This document shows, in pieces, positions 25,119 to 34,700 of a stretch of 64,000 nucleotides of DNA. Made by a program: the position numbers and the translations under genes. The DNA lies in contig NZ_SELQ01000007.1 of the NCBI RefSeq assembly GCF_004145405.1, positions 1 to 64,000 of the forward strand, in the 5' to 3' direction. The stretch comes from Salipiger sp. IMCC34102 (GTDB lineage: Bacteria; Pseudomonadota; Alphaproteobacteria; Rhodobacterales; Rhodobacteraceae). The notes beneath the pieces are model-generated. The model did not search any database and was not told the origin of the DNA. It saw only the letters and a program-made list of their open reading frames with translations. How positions within the stretch are numbered: the stretch's first letter is position 1; each line of letters starts with the position of its first letter.

Positions 25119-28100
25119 TCAGGCGACCAGCGTCTCCGCCGCCTTCAGATCGACCGAGACCAATTGGCTGACCCCCTGCTCGCCCATGGTCACACCGAAC
25201 AGCCGGTCCATCCGGCTCATCGTGACGGCGTGGTGCGTGATGATCAGGAACCGCGTCTCGGTCCGGCGGGTCATCTCGTCCAGCAGGTCGCAGAAGCGCC
25301 CGACGTTGGCATCGTCGAGCGGCGCGTCCACCTCGTCCAGCACGCAGATCGGCGCGGGATTGGCCAGGAAGACCGCGAAGATCAGCGCCAGCGCCGTCAG
25401 GGTCTGTTCGCCCCCCGACAGGAGGCTCAACGTCGACAGTTTCTTGCCCGGTGGCTGGCAGAGGATCTCCAGCCCCGCCTCAAGGGGATCGTCGCTTTCC
25501 ACAAGTGTCAGCCGGGCCTCGCCGCCGCCGAAGAGGTGGGTGAAGAGCGTCCCGAAGCTCTCGTTGACCTGCTCGAAGGCGGTCAAAAGGCGCTCTCGAC
25601 CTTCGCGGTTGAGACTGGCGATCCCGTGACGCAGGGCGGCGATGGCCTCTTCGAGGTCGCGCTTTTCCTCCAGCAGCGTGTCGTGTTCGGACTGGACCTC
25701 CGCTGCGTCTTCCTCGGCCCGCAGGTTCACCGCCCCCATCGCGTCGCGCTGGCGCCGGTGGCCGGCCAGATCGGTGTCGAGCCGCGCGGCGTCCGGGATG
25801 TCGCCCAGGGCCACGTCGAGCGTGTCCAGAAGCGCATCGGGCGTCGTATCGCGAGCCTCCCGGATCGCCGCGACGGTGGTCTTACCCGTGTCGCGGGCCG
25901 CCTCGGCACGGGCGTCGGCCCCGGCGCGCGCCTCGCGGCTGTCGGACGCGGCGCGATCGGCCTCGCGGGCCGCGGCGGTCGCCTCGCGCAGGTGCTCCTC
26001 GGCCGCCGTCAGTGCCGCGCCGGCCGCGGTCTTGCGGGTTTCGGCCTCGGTCAGATCGCCGGTCAGCGCCGCCCGTTTCGCCGCCAGCGTGCCGGGGGCC
26101 TTGCGCGCACCGACCAGATCGGATTCGTAACCCGCCTTGCGCGTCTTCAACTCGTCGAGGCGCCCACTGGCCGTCGCGAGGCGCCCGCGCCAACCGCCGA
26201 GATCCTTGGCCACGCTGCGCAGGCGTGCGGCGCGGGTCTCACCTGCCGCGCGGACTTCCCCCTCGGCGGCGCGATGCGACATCAGTGTCATGCGCGCCGC
26301 CTCCACCGCGACGCGCAGATCCTCGACCTCCGCCCGGGCCGCGTCGAGATCGCCAAGCTCGGTCTGCGCGGCTTCGGCATCGCGCAGGGCGGTGCGGGCG
26401 GCAGTGGCTTCCTCGGCATGGCGCGCCTGCGCGAGGGTCGAGGCCTCCAACCTGCCCTGCGCCAGATCGCGGTCGGATTCGGCGCGGGTGGCTTCGCGGT
26501 GCGCCTGTGTCGCCGCGGCATCCGCATCGCGGCGGGCGGTGCGGGCGGTGCTGTCGGCCTCGGTCAGATCCTTCAACCGTTTCGCCAGACGGTCGTGGGC
26601 CTCCACGGTGGTCGCCGCCGCGGCTTCGGCCCTCTCGAGGTCCGCGCGCAACCCGTCCAGCCGGTTGATCTGCTCCAACCGCAGCGCGGCGGCGGAGGGC
26701 GCATCGGCAGCCCCCGCCCGCAGCCCGTCCCAGCGCCACAGGTCGCCCTGGGTCGAGACGAGGCGCTGCCCGGGGCGCAGGTCCGCCTGCAGACGGGGGC
26801 CCTCGGCGGCGTCGATCACGCCGGTCTGCGACAGGCGCCGGTCCAGTTCCGGCGCACCGGTCACGACCTCTGACAGGGGGCGGGCCGGGCCCGGCAAGGG
26901 GGCCGCATCCGCGTAGCCCTCAAGCCGGACCCAGCCGGTGGCCGCGTCGCCCGCGACCTTCGGGGCCTTGAGGTCGTCCGCCAGCGCCGCCCCGAGCGCC
27001 CGTTCGAAGCCCGGGCTGACGGTCAACGCATCGAGCAGGGCCGTCCCCGCCCCCCGGTCGCGCTCCACGAGGCGGGTGAGCGCCGCCACCTCGGCCCGCA
27101 AGGCACTGGCCTCGCCTTCCGCGGCGGAGCGCGCGGCGCGGGCGTCCGATTCCGCCGCCTGCGCCTTCGACCGGGCGGCTTCGGCCAGCAGCAAGGTTTC
27201 CTCGGCATTGGCCGCCGTCGCGGTGGCCGCGGCCTCCGCCGTACGCGCGTCTTCCAGTACCGTGTCGAGGCGTGCGAGGGCCGCCTCGGCCTGCGCCACC
27301 CCGTCGCGCGCGGCGTCCTCCTGCGCCTCGGCCCGGGTCACGGCCTTGCGGCTGTCGTCCAGGAAGCGTTGCGCGGACTGGTGCCGCGCGGCAAGGCGCG
27401 CCGTGTCCTCCGTCGCCTGGGACAGGTCCGCCTCCCGCGTGCCAAGCACCTCGGCCGCTTGCCGGGCCGCCGCCGCCGCGGCCTCGAGCGCCGGCTCGTG
27501 GCCTTCGGATGCCGCGCGCAACTCGGCCTCTTCCGCCTCCAGCGCCGCGATGCTGTCGCCCGCGTCGGCGTTGAGCTGCGTTTCGCGCGCCAGATCCTTG
27601 TCAATCTGCGCGATGCGCCCTTCGAGGGTGGTGATCGCGCGGGTGGCGCGGCCCTCCTCCTCGGTCAGCCGGTCGCGTTGCACGGTCAGCCGTTGCAGCA
27701 CGGCGGCAGCGATGGCTTCCTCCTCGCGCAGGGGCGGCAGGGCCTCTTCCGCGCCCTGGCGGATGGCGTCGGCCTGGCGGGCGGCGGCTTCAGCCCGCGC
27801 GGCTTCGGTGGTGCGCTCGCGCAAGATGGCTTCGGCGGCGGCCAGCGCCGCATCGGCATCGGCCCAGCGACGGATGAGCAGCAAGCCTTCGGCCTGCCGC
27901 AGCGCCGTCCCGATCTCGCGGTAGCGGGCCGCCTGTCGCGCCTGCCGCGCGAGGGTCGAGAGCTGCGCGGCCAACTGGCCCACCACGTCGTCGACGCGGG
28001 CCAGGTTCGTCTCCGCCCCCTTCAGCTTCAGCTCCGCCTCGTGCCGTCGCTGGTAGAGGCCCGAGATCCCCGCCGCCTCTTCGAGGATCCGGCGGCGTGC

Positions 28101-28574
28101 CTTGGGCTTGGCGTTGATGAGCTCGCTGATCTGCCCCTGCCGCACCAGCGCGGGCGAATGCGCCCCGGTGGAGGCATCGGCGAAGAGCATCTGCACATCG
28201 CGGGCGCGCACGTCCCTCGTGCCGACCTTGTAGGCCGACCCTGCATCGCGCGTGATGCGGCGGGTAATGTCGAGCGTGTCGGCATCGTTGAAGGCGGCGG
28301 GGGCCAGCCGTTCGGCGTTGTCGATCTGCAGGACCACTTCCGCGAAGTTGCGCGCCGGCCGGGTCGAGGCACCGGCGAAGATCACGTCCTCCATCCCGCC
28401 GCCACGCATGGCCGAGGCGCGATTCTCCCCCATCACCCAGCGCAGCGCCTCGAGCAGGTTCGATTTGCCGCAACCGTTGGGGCCCACGACACCGGTCAGA
28501 CCGTCGGCGATCACCAGGTCGGTGGGATCGACGAAGCTCTTGAAGCCGTTGAGGCGGAGGCGGGTGAAGCGCAT
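25119..28574 (-). CDS. smc: Chromosome segregation protein SMC
   Basis: This 1151-residue protein has the SMC layout. It starts MRFTRLRLNGFKSFVDPTD with Walker A GPNGCGKSN near residue 32. Two long Ala/Glu/Arg-rich coiled coils flank a hinge at about residues 515-640, and the C-terminal ATPase half has LSLLSGGEQTLTALAL and CVLDEVDAPLDD (Walker B). Length matches alphaproteobacterial SMC proteins. SMC dimers with ScpA/ScpB compact and separate the chromosome. It is transcribed leftward, divergent from the cobalamin-riboswitch transcript. A perfect DnaA-box sequence lies about 95 nt upstream of its start. Confidence 0.93.
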   Translation of the reverse strand: MRFTRLRLNGFKSFVDPTDLVIADGLTGVVGPNGCGKSNLLEALRWVMGENRASAMRGGGMEDVIFAGASTRPARNFAEVVLQIDNAERLAPAAFNDADTLDITRRITRDAGSAYKVGTRDVRARDVQMLFADASTGAHSPALVRQGQISELINAKPKARRRILEEAAGISGLYQRRHEAELKLKGAETNLARVDDVVGQLAAQLSTLARQARQAARYREIGTALRQAEGLLLIRRWADADAALAAAEAILRERTTEAARAEAAARQADAIRQGAEEALPPLREEEAIAAAVLQRLTVQRDRLTEEEGRATRAITTLEGRIAQIDKDLARETQLNADAGDSIAALEAEEAELRAASEGHEPALEAAAAAARQAAEVLGTREADLSQATEDTARLAARHQSAQRFLDDSRKAVTRAEAQEDAARDGVAQAEAALARLDTVLEDARTAEAAATATAANAEETLLLAEAARSKAQAAESDARAARSAAEGEASALRAEVAALTRLVERDRGAGTALLDALTVSPGFERALGAALADDLKAPKVAGDAATGWVRLEGYADAAPLPGPARPLSEVVTGAPELDRRLSQTGVIDAAEGPRLQADLRPGQRLVSTQGDLWRWDGLRAGAADAPSAAALRLEQINRLDGLRADLERAEAAAATTVEAHDRLAKRLKDLTEADSTARTARRDADAAATQAHREATRAESDRDLAQGRLEASTLAQARHAEEATAARTALRDAEAAQTELGDLDAARAEVEDLRVAVEAARMTLMSHRAAEGEVRAAGETRAARLRSVAKDLGGWRGRLATASGRLDELKTRKAGYESDLVGARKAPGTLAAKRAALTGDLTEAETRKTAAGAALTAAEEHLREATAAAREADRAASDSREARAGADARAEAARDTGKTTVAAIREARDTTPDALLDTLDVALGDIPDAARLDTDLAGHRRQRDAMGAVNLRAEEDAAEVQSEHDTLLEEKRDLEEAIAALRHGIASLNREGRERLLTAFEQVNESFGTLFTHLFGGGEARLTLVESDDPLEAGLEILCQPPGKKLSTLSLLSGGEQTLTALALIFAVFLANPAPICVLDEVDAPLDDANVGRFCDLLDEMTRRTETRFLIITHHAVTMSRMDRLFGVTMGEQGVSQLVSVDLKAAETLVA

Positions 28575-28668
28575 AAGCCGATTCTTGTGACGGGTCGGGT
28601 TGCAGGAGGATGGTCACCGGGGCCGGGCCTGTCAACGCTGGCCACCGGATATGGGCGGAATTGCGCAG

Positions 28669-28677
28669 TTATCCACA
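28669..28677 (+). promoter_or_regulatory. Perfect DnaA-box match upstream of smc
   Basis: TTATCCACA matches the consensus high-affinity DnaA box exactly. It stands alone in the smc/cbiM divergent region, without a cluster of further boxes or an AT-rich unwinding zone, so it does not mark an origin. It might link smc transcription to DnaA, but one 9-mer can occur by chance. Confidence 0.35.
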
Positions 28678-28828
28678 AGATTTGGCGCAACGCTCTAGAT
28701 CGGGGCACGCCCGGCGGCCCCACTGGGCAACGCCCGCCCCCCCACGGAAGGGCGGTACCCTTCCCAAGTGATCTGTTCGGTGGCCCTTGACGGAATCGCC
28801 GCGGGCGGCGCACAAAGATCGCGCACGA

Positions 28829-29018
28829 GGTTCCCACGATCACGGCGCAAAGCGCCCGGGGGAGACAACCGGGAATGCGGACGGGGCCGATCGACCACGA
28901 GGTCCCCAGCCGCAGCCGCCCCCGCGACTGTATGCGGTGAGCGCTTCGTCACGATGCCACTGGGGCCACCCCGGGAAGGCGACGAGGTGCCGCGATCCGC
29001 AAGCCAGGAGACCGGCCC
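28829..29018 (+). ncRNA. Cobalamin (AdoCbl) riboswitch
   Basis: The leader of the CbiM-like gene contains the conserved cobalamin-element blocks in order: a GGGAAT near 28871, GCCGCAGCCGCCCCCGCGAC then TGTA near 28909-28932, GCCACTG near 28955, CGGGAAGGC near 28972, and the B12 box AAGCCAGGAGACC at 29001-29013. It ends about 50 nt before the start codon. Binding of a cobalamin should lower expression of the downstream transporter gene. Boundaries are approximate. Confidence 0.88.
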
Positions 29019-29070
29019 CGTGCGGAACCTGAAACACCCCGCCGGGGATGGCGGGAATGGGAGAACGTCA

Positions 29071-29745
29071 ATGCATATCGAACCGGGCCTGGTCACGGGC
29101 GCGAAACTGGCGCTTGGCGCCGTCACGGCGGCGGGCGCCGCCACCGTCAGCGCCAAGCTGGTGTGGGACAACCTGCGCGAGCGGGGCGCCCTCAGCCTGA
29201 TCGCGCGCGCGCTGCTGGCCACCGTCGCCGTCTTCGTCTTCTTCGAACTTCTGCCACACGTGGCCGTCGGGGTGTCGGAAGTGCACCTGATCCTCGGCTC
29301 GACGCTGCTGCTGCTGCTAGGGACGGCCCCCGCGGCCATCGGCCTCGCTCTCGGCCTGCTGATCCAGTCGCTGTTCCTCGCCCCGTCGGACCTGCCGCAA
29401 TACGCAATGAACGTGACCACGCTGCTGGTGCCGCTTCTGGCGCTCCATGTCGTCGCGCGCAAGGTGATCGCCCCCGGCACGCCTTACGTCGATCTGAACT
29501 ACGGCGAGGTGCTGAAACTGTCGGCCACCTACCAGGCGGGCATCGTGGCCTGGGTCGCCTTCTGGGCGTTCTGGGGCCAGGGCTTCACCGCCGAGACGCT
29601 GGCCTCCGTCGGCACGTTCGGCGCGGCCTACATGACCGTCATCCTGCTGGAGCCGCTGGTCGATCTGGCCGTGCTGGCCGCCGCCAAGGCGCTGCGCGGA
29701 ACGGGCTCTCCGCTTCTGAACGACCGGCTGTACACCGCCGCCTGA
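29071..29745 (+). CDS. CbiM-like energy-coupling factor (cobalt) transporter membrane protein
   Basis: The ATG at 29071 gives MHIEPGLVTGAKLALGAVT. The Met-His-Ile start is the metal-binding N-terminus of CbiM/NikM-type S components. Multiple membrane helices follow (ALLATVAVFVFFELLPHVAV, LILGSTLLLLLGTAPAAIGL and others) over 224 residues. It probably takes up cobalt for cobalamin synthesis. The riboswitch in its leader supports that. No CbiN, CbiQ or CbiO gene lies next to it, so the rest of the transporter is elsewhere or it works alone. Confidence 0.8.
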   Translation: MHIEPGLVTGAKLALGAVTAAGAATVSAKLVWDNLRERGALSLIARALLATVAVFVFFELLPHVAVGVSEVHLILGSTLLLLLGTAPAAIGLALGLLIQSLFLAPSDLPQYAMNVTTLLVPLLALHVVARKVIAPGTPYVDLNYGEVLKLSATYQAGIVAWVAFWAFWGQGFTAETLASVGTFGAAYMTVILLEPLVDLAVLAAAKALRGTGSPLLNDRLYTAA

Positions 29746-29769
29746 GCGACCCCGATTGGACTTGAACCC

Positions 29770-29801
29770 GGCGGGCCGGAGGGGCATCCCTTCGGCCCGC
29801 C
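29770..29801 (+). terminator. Strong GC hairpin between cbiM-like gene and cobW
   Basis: GGCGGGCCGGAGGG (29770-29783) pairs with CCCTTCGGCCCGCC (29788-29801) around a GCAT loop with one mismatch. It lies 25 nt after the cbiM-like stop and is followed by CCCCTTTAC. It is a plausible terminator or attenuator that would separate riboswitch control from cobW. Confidence 0.5.
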
Positions 29802-29862
29802 CCCCTTTACGGGCGGGCCGCTTCCGGTCCGTCCCTGACCCCTAATCCGAAAGGTGCCCGAC

Positions 29863-30924
29863 ATGGCCGCCAAGATTCCCGCCACCGTCGTCACAGGCTT
29901 CCTGGGCGCGGGCAAGACGACCCTGATCCGCCACATGCTGCAGAACGCGGGCGGGCGGCGCATCGCGCTCATCATCAACGAATTCGGGGATCTCGGCGTC
30001 GACGGCGATATCCTCCAGGGCTGCGAACAGGAGGCCTGCGGCAAGGACGACATCGTGGAGCTTTCGAACGGCTGCATCTGCTGCACCGTGGCCGACGACT
30101 TCATCCCCTCGATGGAGGCGCTTCTGGCGCGCGATCCCGCCCCCGATCATATCGTGATCGAGACCTCCGGCCTTGCGCTGCCGCAACCCTTGGTGCGCGC
30201 GTTCAACTGGCCCGACCTGGCCAACCGTGTGACGGTGGACGGCGTTGTGACGGTCGTGGACGGCGTCGCGGTGGACGAAGGCCGCTTCGCCCATGACGTG
30301 GAACGCGTCGATGCCCAGCGTCGCGCCGACGAGGAACTGGACCACGAGACGCCCCTGTCGGAACTCTTCGAGGACCAGATCGCCTGCGCCGACATGATCG
30401 TCGTGAACAAGACCGACCTGATGCTGCCCGAGGCGGCCTCGGACCTGGCCAAGCGCCTCAAGTCCGAAGCCCGCGACGGGGTGCAGGTCGTGCGCGCCTC
30501 GATGGGGGCCGTGCCGGTCGACGTGCTGCTGGGCCAGGGGATCGGCGCGGAAGGCGACCTCGACGCGCGCCACGAGGTGCACCACCATCACCACGACGAC
30601 GAGGACGGCGACCACCACGACCATGCACACGAACACGGCCACGACGAGTTCGACAGTTTCGTCATCGACCGCCCCGAGATCGCCGACCCCGAAGCCTTTG
30701 CCCAGCGCCTGTCGCAGGTCATCCGCGACCACGACATCCTGCGTCTGAAGGGGTTCACCTCGGTCGCAGGCAAACCGATGCGGCTGACGGTGCAGGCGGT
30801 GGGCCCCCGGGTCGATCACTATTTCGACAAGCCCCTGGGGCAGACCCCGCGCGGCGCACGGCTCGTGGTGATCGGCGAGGCGGGCCTCGACCGGCTGGCG
30901 ATCACCGAGGCCCTTTCGGCATGA
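29863..30924 (+). CDS. cobW: CobW-family metal-chaperone GTPase
   Basis: ATG 29863 has AAAGG at proper distance and is preferred over the GTG three codons upstream. The 353-residue protein has the G-loop GFLGAGKTT, the metal-binding CxCC motif GCICCTV, VVNKTDL for guanine recognition, and a His/Asp-rich loop around residues 235-265 (HHHHHDDEDGDHHDH). A CobW C-terminal domain follows (LRLKGFTSVAGKP). CobW proteins are thought to load cobalt onto the cobaltochelatase, encoded here just downstream as cobN. The gene overlaps the acetyltransferase gene by 4 nt. Confidence 0.9.
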   Translation: MAAKIPATVVTGFLGAGKTTLIRHMLQNAGGRRIALIINEFGDLGVDGDILQGCEQEACGKDDIVELSNGCICCTVADDFIPSMEALLARDPAPDHIVIETSGLALPQPLVRAFNWPDLANRVTVDGVVTVVDGVAVDEGRFAHDVERVDAQRRADEELDHETPLSELFEDQIACADMIVVNKTDLMLPEAASDLAKRLKSEARDGVQVVRASMGAVPVDVLLGQGIGAEGDLDARHEVHHHHHDDEDGDHHDHAHEHGHDEFDSFVIDRPEIADPEAFAQRLSQVIRDHDILRLKGFTSVAGKPMRLTVQAVGPRVDHYFDKPLGQTPRGARLVVIGEAGLDRLAITEALSA

Positions 30925-31373
30925 GCCTGCGCGTGGCGCCCGCCGATCCGCGCAGCCCGGCGGCCTTGCGCCTGCTGCGCGCAAGCCACGCGTATCTTCT
31001 GTCGAAGTACCCGGCCGAGCACAGCTTCGCGCTTTCCCCCGACGCGCTGGCAGAACCTCACATCAGCTTCTTTCTCGCCCACGACGACGTGCAGGCGATC
31101 GGCTGCGGTGCGCTGGCCAACAAGGGAACCTACGGCGAGCTGAAGTCGATGTTCGTCGACCCCAAGGCGCGCGGATCGGGCGCCGGCGCGGCCATCGTCA
31201 CCGCGATCCTTGCGGCCGCGCGCGAACAGGGCCTGCCCGCCCTGAAGATCGAGACCGGCGACGACCTCTATCCCGCGCACAGGCTTTACGCCCGCCACGG
31301 GTTCACCCCCTGCGGCCCGTTCGGAGACTACGTCGAAGGGCCCCATTCCATCTTCATGGAACGGGCCCTGTGA
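30921..31373 (+). CDS. GNAT-family N-acetyltransferase
   Basis: This 150-residue protein has the GNAT acetyl-CoA-binding segment LKSMFVDPKARGSGAGAAIV and a C-terminal RLYARHGFTPCGPFGDY. Its start overlaps the cobW stop (ATGA), so it is co-translated with the cobalt chaperone. The substrate is unknown. It converges with a small opposite-strand gene, with only 2 nt between stops. Confidence 0.85.
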   Translation: MSLRVAPADPRSPAALRLLRASHAYLLSKYPAEHSFALSPDALAEPHISFFLAHDDVQAIGCGALANKGTYGELKSMFVDPKARGSGAGAAIVTAILAAAREQGLPALKIETGDDLYPAHRLYARHGFTPCGPFGDYVEGPHSIFMERAL

Positions 31374-31375
31374 TC

Positions 31376-31669
31376 CTAGTCTTCCTTTTCTTCCTTCTTC
31401 TTGTCGATGTTCTCGGGGCCGCGAATCGTCTTCGGCCCCTGCTCGTCGATGGCGATCTTCTCGGCCCCGTCGTTCGGGCGATCCGTGGGTTCGCCCTCGA
31501 TATCGGCGAGCTTCTTCTTGTCGTCACTCATGGCGTGTCCTTGCGCGGCTTTCATGCGGGCCAGCAGATCGGTCTTGTCGGCGCGCACAGCCCCCGGTCC
31601 CTGCCCGGCTTCGGTGTGGCGCGGGGCGTTGCGGCCCTTCTTGGGCGCGCCCGATTTGCTGTAATCCAT
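31376..31669 (-). CDS. Small highly charged protein of unknown function
   Basis: This 97-residue protein begins MDYSKSGAPKKGRNAPRH and ends in a Lys/Glu tail (DKKKEEKED). It is hydrophilic, probably disordered, and has no recognised domain. An internal Met (MSDDKKKLADIEGE) at residue 47 could be an alternative start. It lies on the minus strand between cobW/GNAT and cobN. The long open frame with sensible codon use suggests a real gene. Confidence 0.55.
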   Translation of the reverse strand: MDYSKSGAPKKGRNAPRHTEAGQGPGAVRADKTDLLARMKAAQGHAMSDDKKKLADIEGEPTDRPNDGAEKIAIDEQGPKTIRGPENIDKKKEEKED

Positions 31670-31734
31670 CGCACGCAGTCCTCTCTGCTGGGTCGCCTCG
31701 CAACCTGTGACGCCTCAATCAAAGGTCAAGCCTG

Positions 31735-34700
31735 ATGCATCTTCTCGCAGCGACCCCGGGCGCCATGTCCGACGGGACCGAACCGGTGGACCTTGGCCAG
31801 ACCCCGGCGGAGGTCGTGGTGATCTCCGCCGCCGATACCGAGCTTGCGGCCCTGTCCGAAGCGCGCGCCGCGATGCAGGATGCGCCCACGCTGCGGCTCG
31901 CCAGCCTGATGCATCTGCAGCACCCGATGTCGGTGGACCTTCATCTGGACGATTGCGCCACGAAGTCCCGCCTCGTGATCGCGCGGGTCCTCGGCGGTGC
32001 CGGCTACTGGCGATACGGTCTCACGCAATACGCGGCCCGCCTGCGCGAGGCGGGGGTGCCCGTGGCCTTCCTGCCGGGCGACGACCGGGAGGATCCGGAT
32101 CTGCGCGGTCTCTCGACCGTGGCGGACGCGGATTACGACGCGCTCTGGGCCTACCTTGTTGAAGGCGGACCGCAGAACGCGGTGCGCTTTTTGAAATGCG
32201 CCCGTGCCATCGTTACGGATGCCGAGCGCCCTGCCCCGGCCAGCCCCCTCCTGCGGGCCGGTGTCTACTGGCCCGGCGCGGGGGTGGCGGACCTCGACAC
32301 GGCCCGCGCAGGCTGGACGGCAGGGGCACCGGTCGTGCCCATCGTCTTCTACCGCGCGCTGGTGCAAGGCGGCGGGCTCGCGCCGATCAACCGGCTGGTG
32401 CGCGCCCTAACGCGCGCCGGTCTGAACCCGCTGCCGATCTTCGTGGCCTCGCTGAAGGACCCCCTGTCCGCGGCGACCCTGGCGGACCTCTTCGACCGCG
32501 CGCCGCCCGCCGTGGTCCTGAACGCCACGGCCTTCGCCGTGGGCTCGCCCCACGACGGCGACGACAGCCCGGACAACCCGCTGGCTGGCGACGCGCCGGT
32601 GTTCCAGGTCGTCCTTTCGGGCGGAACCGAAGCGGCTTGGGCCGACAGCCCGCAGGGCCTCTCCGCCCGCGACATCGCGATGAACGTGGCCCTGCCGGAG
32701 GTCGACGGCCGCATCCTCACCCGCGCGATCAGCTTCAAGGGAGAGGCCTTCTTCGACGACGCCACCGAATGCCCCATCGCCACCTACCAGGCGCAGGGCG
32801 ACCGGATCACTTGGGTCGCGGAACTGGTGGCGAATTGGACCCGCCTGCAACGCACCCCCGCGGCAGAGCGTCGCGTGGGGCTGATCCTCGCCAATTACCC
32901 CAACAAGGACGGGCGGCTGGCCAACGGCGTGGGCCTCGACACGCCCGCCGCCACGGTCCACGCGCTGGGGCTGCTGGCGGATGCGGGTTACGACACCACG
33001 CCACCCGCCGACGCGCAGGCGTTGATGGACGCGCTGATGGCCGGCCCGACGAACTGGCTCACGGACCGGGCCGACACGGAAGGCGGGGAAGTCCTGCCGG
33101 TCGACATCTACCGCCAGCACTTCGACGCGCTCCCTTGGGAAATCCGCGAGCAGATCACGAGCCGCTGGGGCGCCCCCGAGGACGATCCCTTCATCTGGCA
33201 AGATAAACTCTCGCCGAAGGCACCGGACGCCCCGGCGTCCGGCTTCAAGCTCTCCATCCACCGCTACGGCAACGCGGTCGTCGCCCTTCAACCCGCACGC
33301 GGCTACAACGTCGACCCGACGGAGACCTACCATTCGCCGGACCTCGTCCCGCCGCACAATTACCTCGCCTTCTATTTCTGGTTGCGGCACCACTGGGGCG
33401 CGCATGCGCTGATTCACATGGGCAAGCACGGCAATCTCGAATGGCTGCCCGGGAAGGCGCTGGCCCTGTCCGAAACCTGCTGGCCGGAGGTGGCGCTCGG
33501 CCCCCTGCCCCACGTCTACCCCTTCATCGTAAACGACCCCGGCGAGGGCACGCAGGCCAAGCGCCGCACCGCCGCCGTCATCGTCGACCACCTGACCCCA
33601 CCGCTCACGCGCGCCGAAAGCTACGGCCCGATGCGCGATCTCGAAGCGCTGGTGGACGAATACTACGAGGCCGCGGGTCTCGACCCCCGACGGCTCGACC
33701 ACCTGCGGCGCGAGATCCTGTCCCTGTCGGAGGTTACAGGGCTCAGCCAGGACGCAGGTTTCGGTGGCGATGCGGATGGGGACCTCGCGAAACTCGACGC
33801 CTACCTGTGCGAGCTAAAGGAAGCGCAGATCCGCGACGGGCTGCATGTCTTCGGCCAAAGCCCCACGGGACAGCAGGAAATCGACCTCTCCATCGCGCTC
33901 GCCCGGGTGCCGCGCGGTGACGGCAAGGGGGAGAACGCCTCGCTCCTGCGCGCGCTGGCGTCGGACTTCGCGCTGTCCATCGATCCGCTCGACTGCGACC
34001 TTGCCGCTCCCGCGCCCGAAAAGCCCGCGGCACTCGGAGACACGAATGGCTGGCGCAGCAACGGCGATACCGTCGAACGGCTGGAGGCGCTGTCGCAGCA
34101 GCTGCTCGCCGCAGGCACGATCCCCGACAGTCTGAGCGCGACAGCAGGGGACGGTGGGCGGGGCGCCTCGGGCGTCAGCCCGACAGCGTCGTCCCCGGTC
34201 CTGCGTCAAATCTTCACGCGCATCCGGCCTGCCGTCGCGGCCTGCGGCCCGGACGAAGGGGCTGCCCTGCTGCGCGCGCTCGAAGGGCACGCCGTCCCGC
34301 CGGGTCCGTCGGGGGCACCGACGCGCGGACGGCTCGACACGCTGCCCACGGGGCGGAACTTCTACTCGGTCGACAGCCGCGCGGTGCCGACGCCCACCGC
34401 CTGGGCACTGGGCTGGAAATCGGCCAACCTGCTGATCGAGACGCACCTGCAGACCCACGGCGACTGGCCGCGCAGCCTGCTTCTCACGGCCTGGGGCACC
34501 GCGAACATGCGCACGGGAGGCGACGACATCGCCCAGGCCCTCGCGCTCATGGGCTGCAAACCGACCTGGGATGCCGCCAACCGCCGGGTGACGGGATTCG
34601 AGATCATCCCCGCCGGCACGCTGGGCCGCCCGCGCGTGGACGTGACGTTGCGTATCTCGGGCTTCTTCCGCGATGCCTTCCCGCAGCTCATCGCGCTCGT

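Noticed and set aside
24934-27924. Long plus-strand open frames opposite smc (for example 25107-26873 and 26938-27924)
   Set aside because: They are Ala/Arg/Ser-rich shadows of the smc coiled-coil codons in high-GC DNA, with no domain or ribosome-site support.
28669-28677. Replication origin near the DnaA box
   Set aside because: Only one box, no AT-rich unwinding region, and no dnaA, dnaN, parA or repC genes nearby.
30588-30660. His/Asp-rich run in cobW as a nucleotide repeat or misassembly
   Set aside because: Metal-binding His-rich loops are normal in CobW-family proteins and the frame is intact on both sides.
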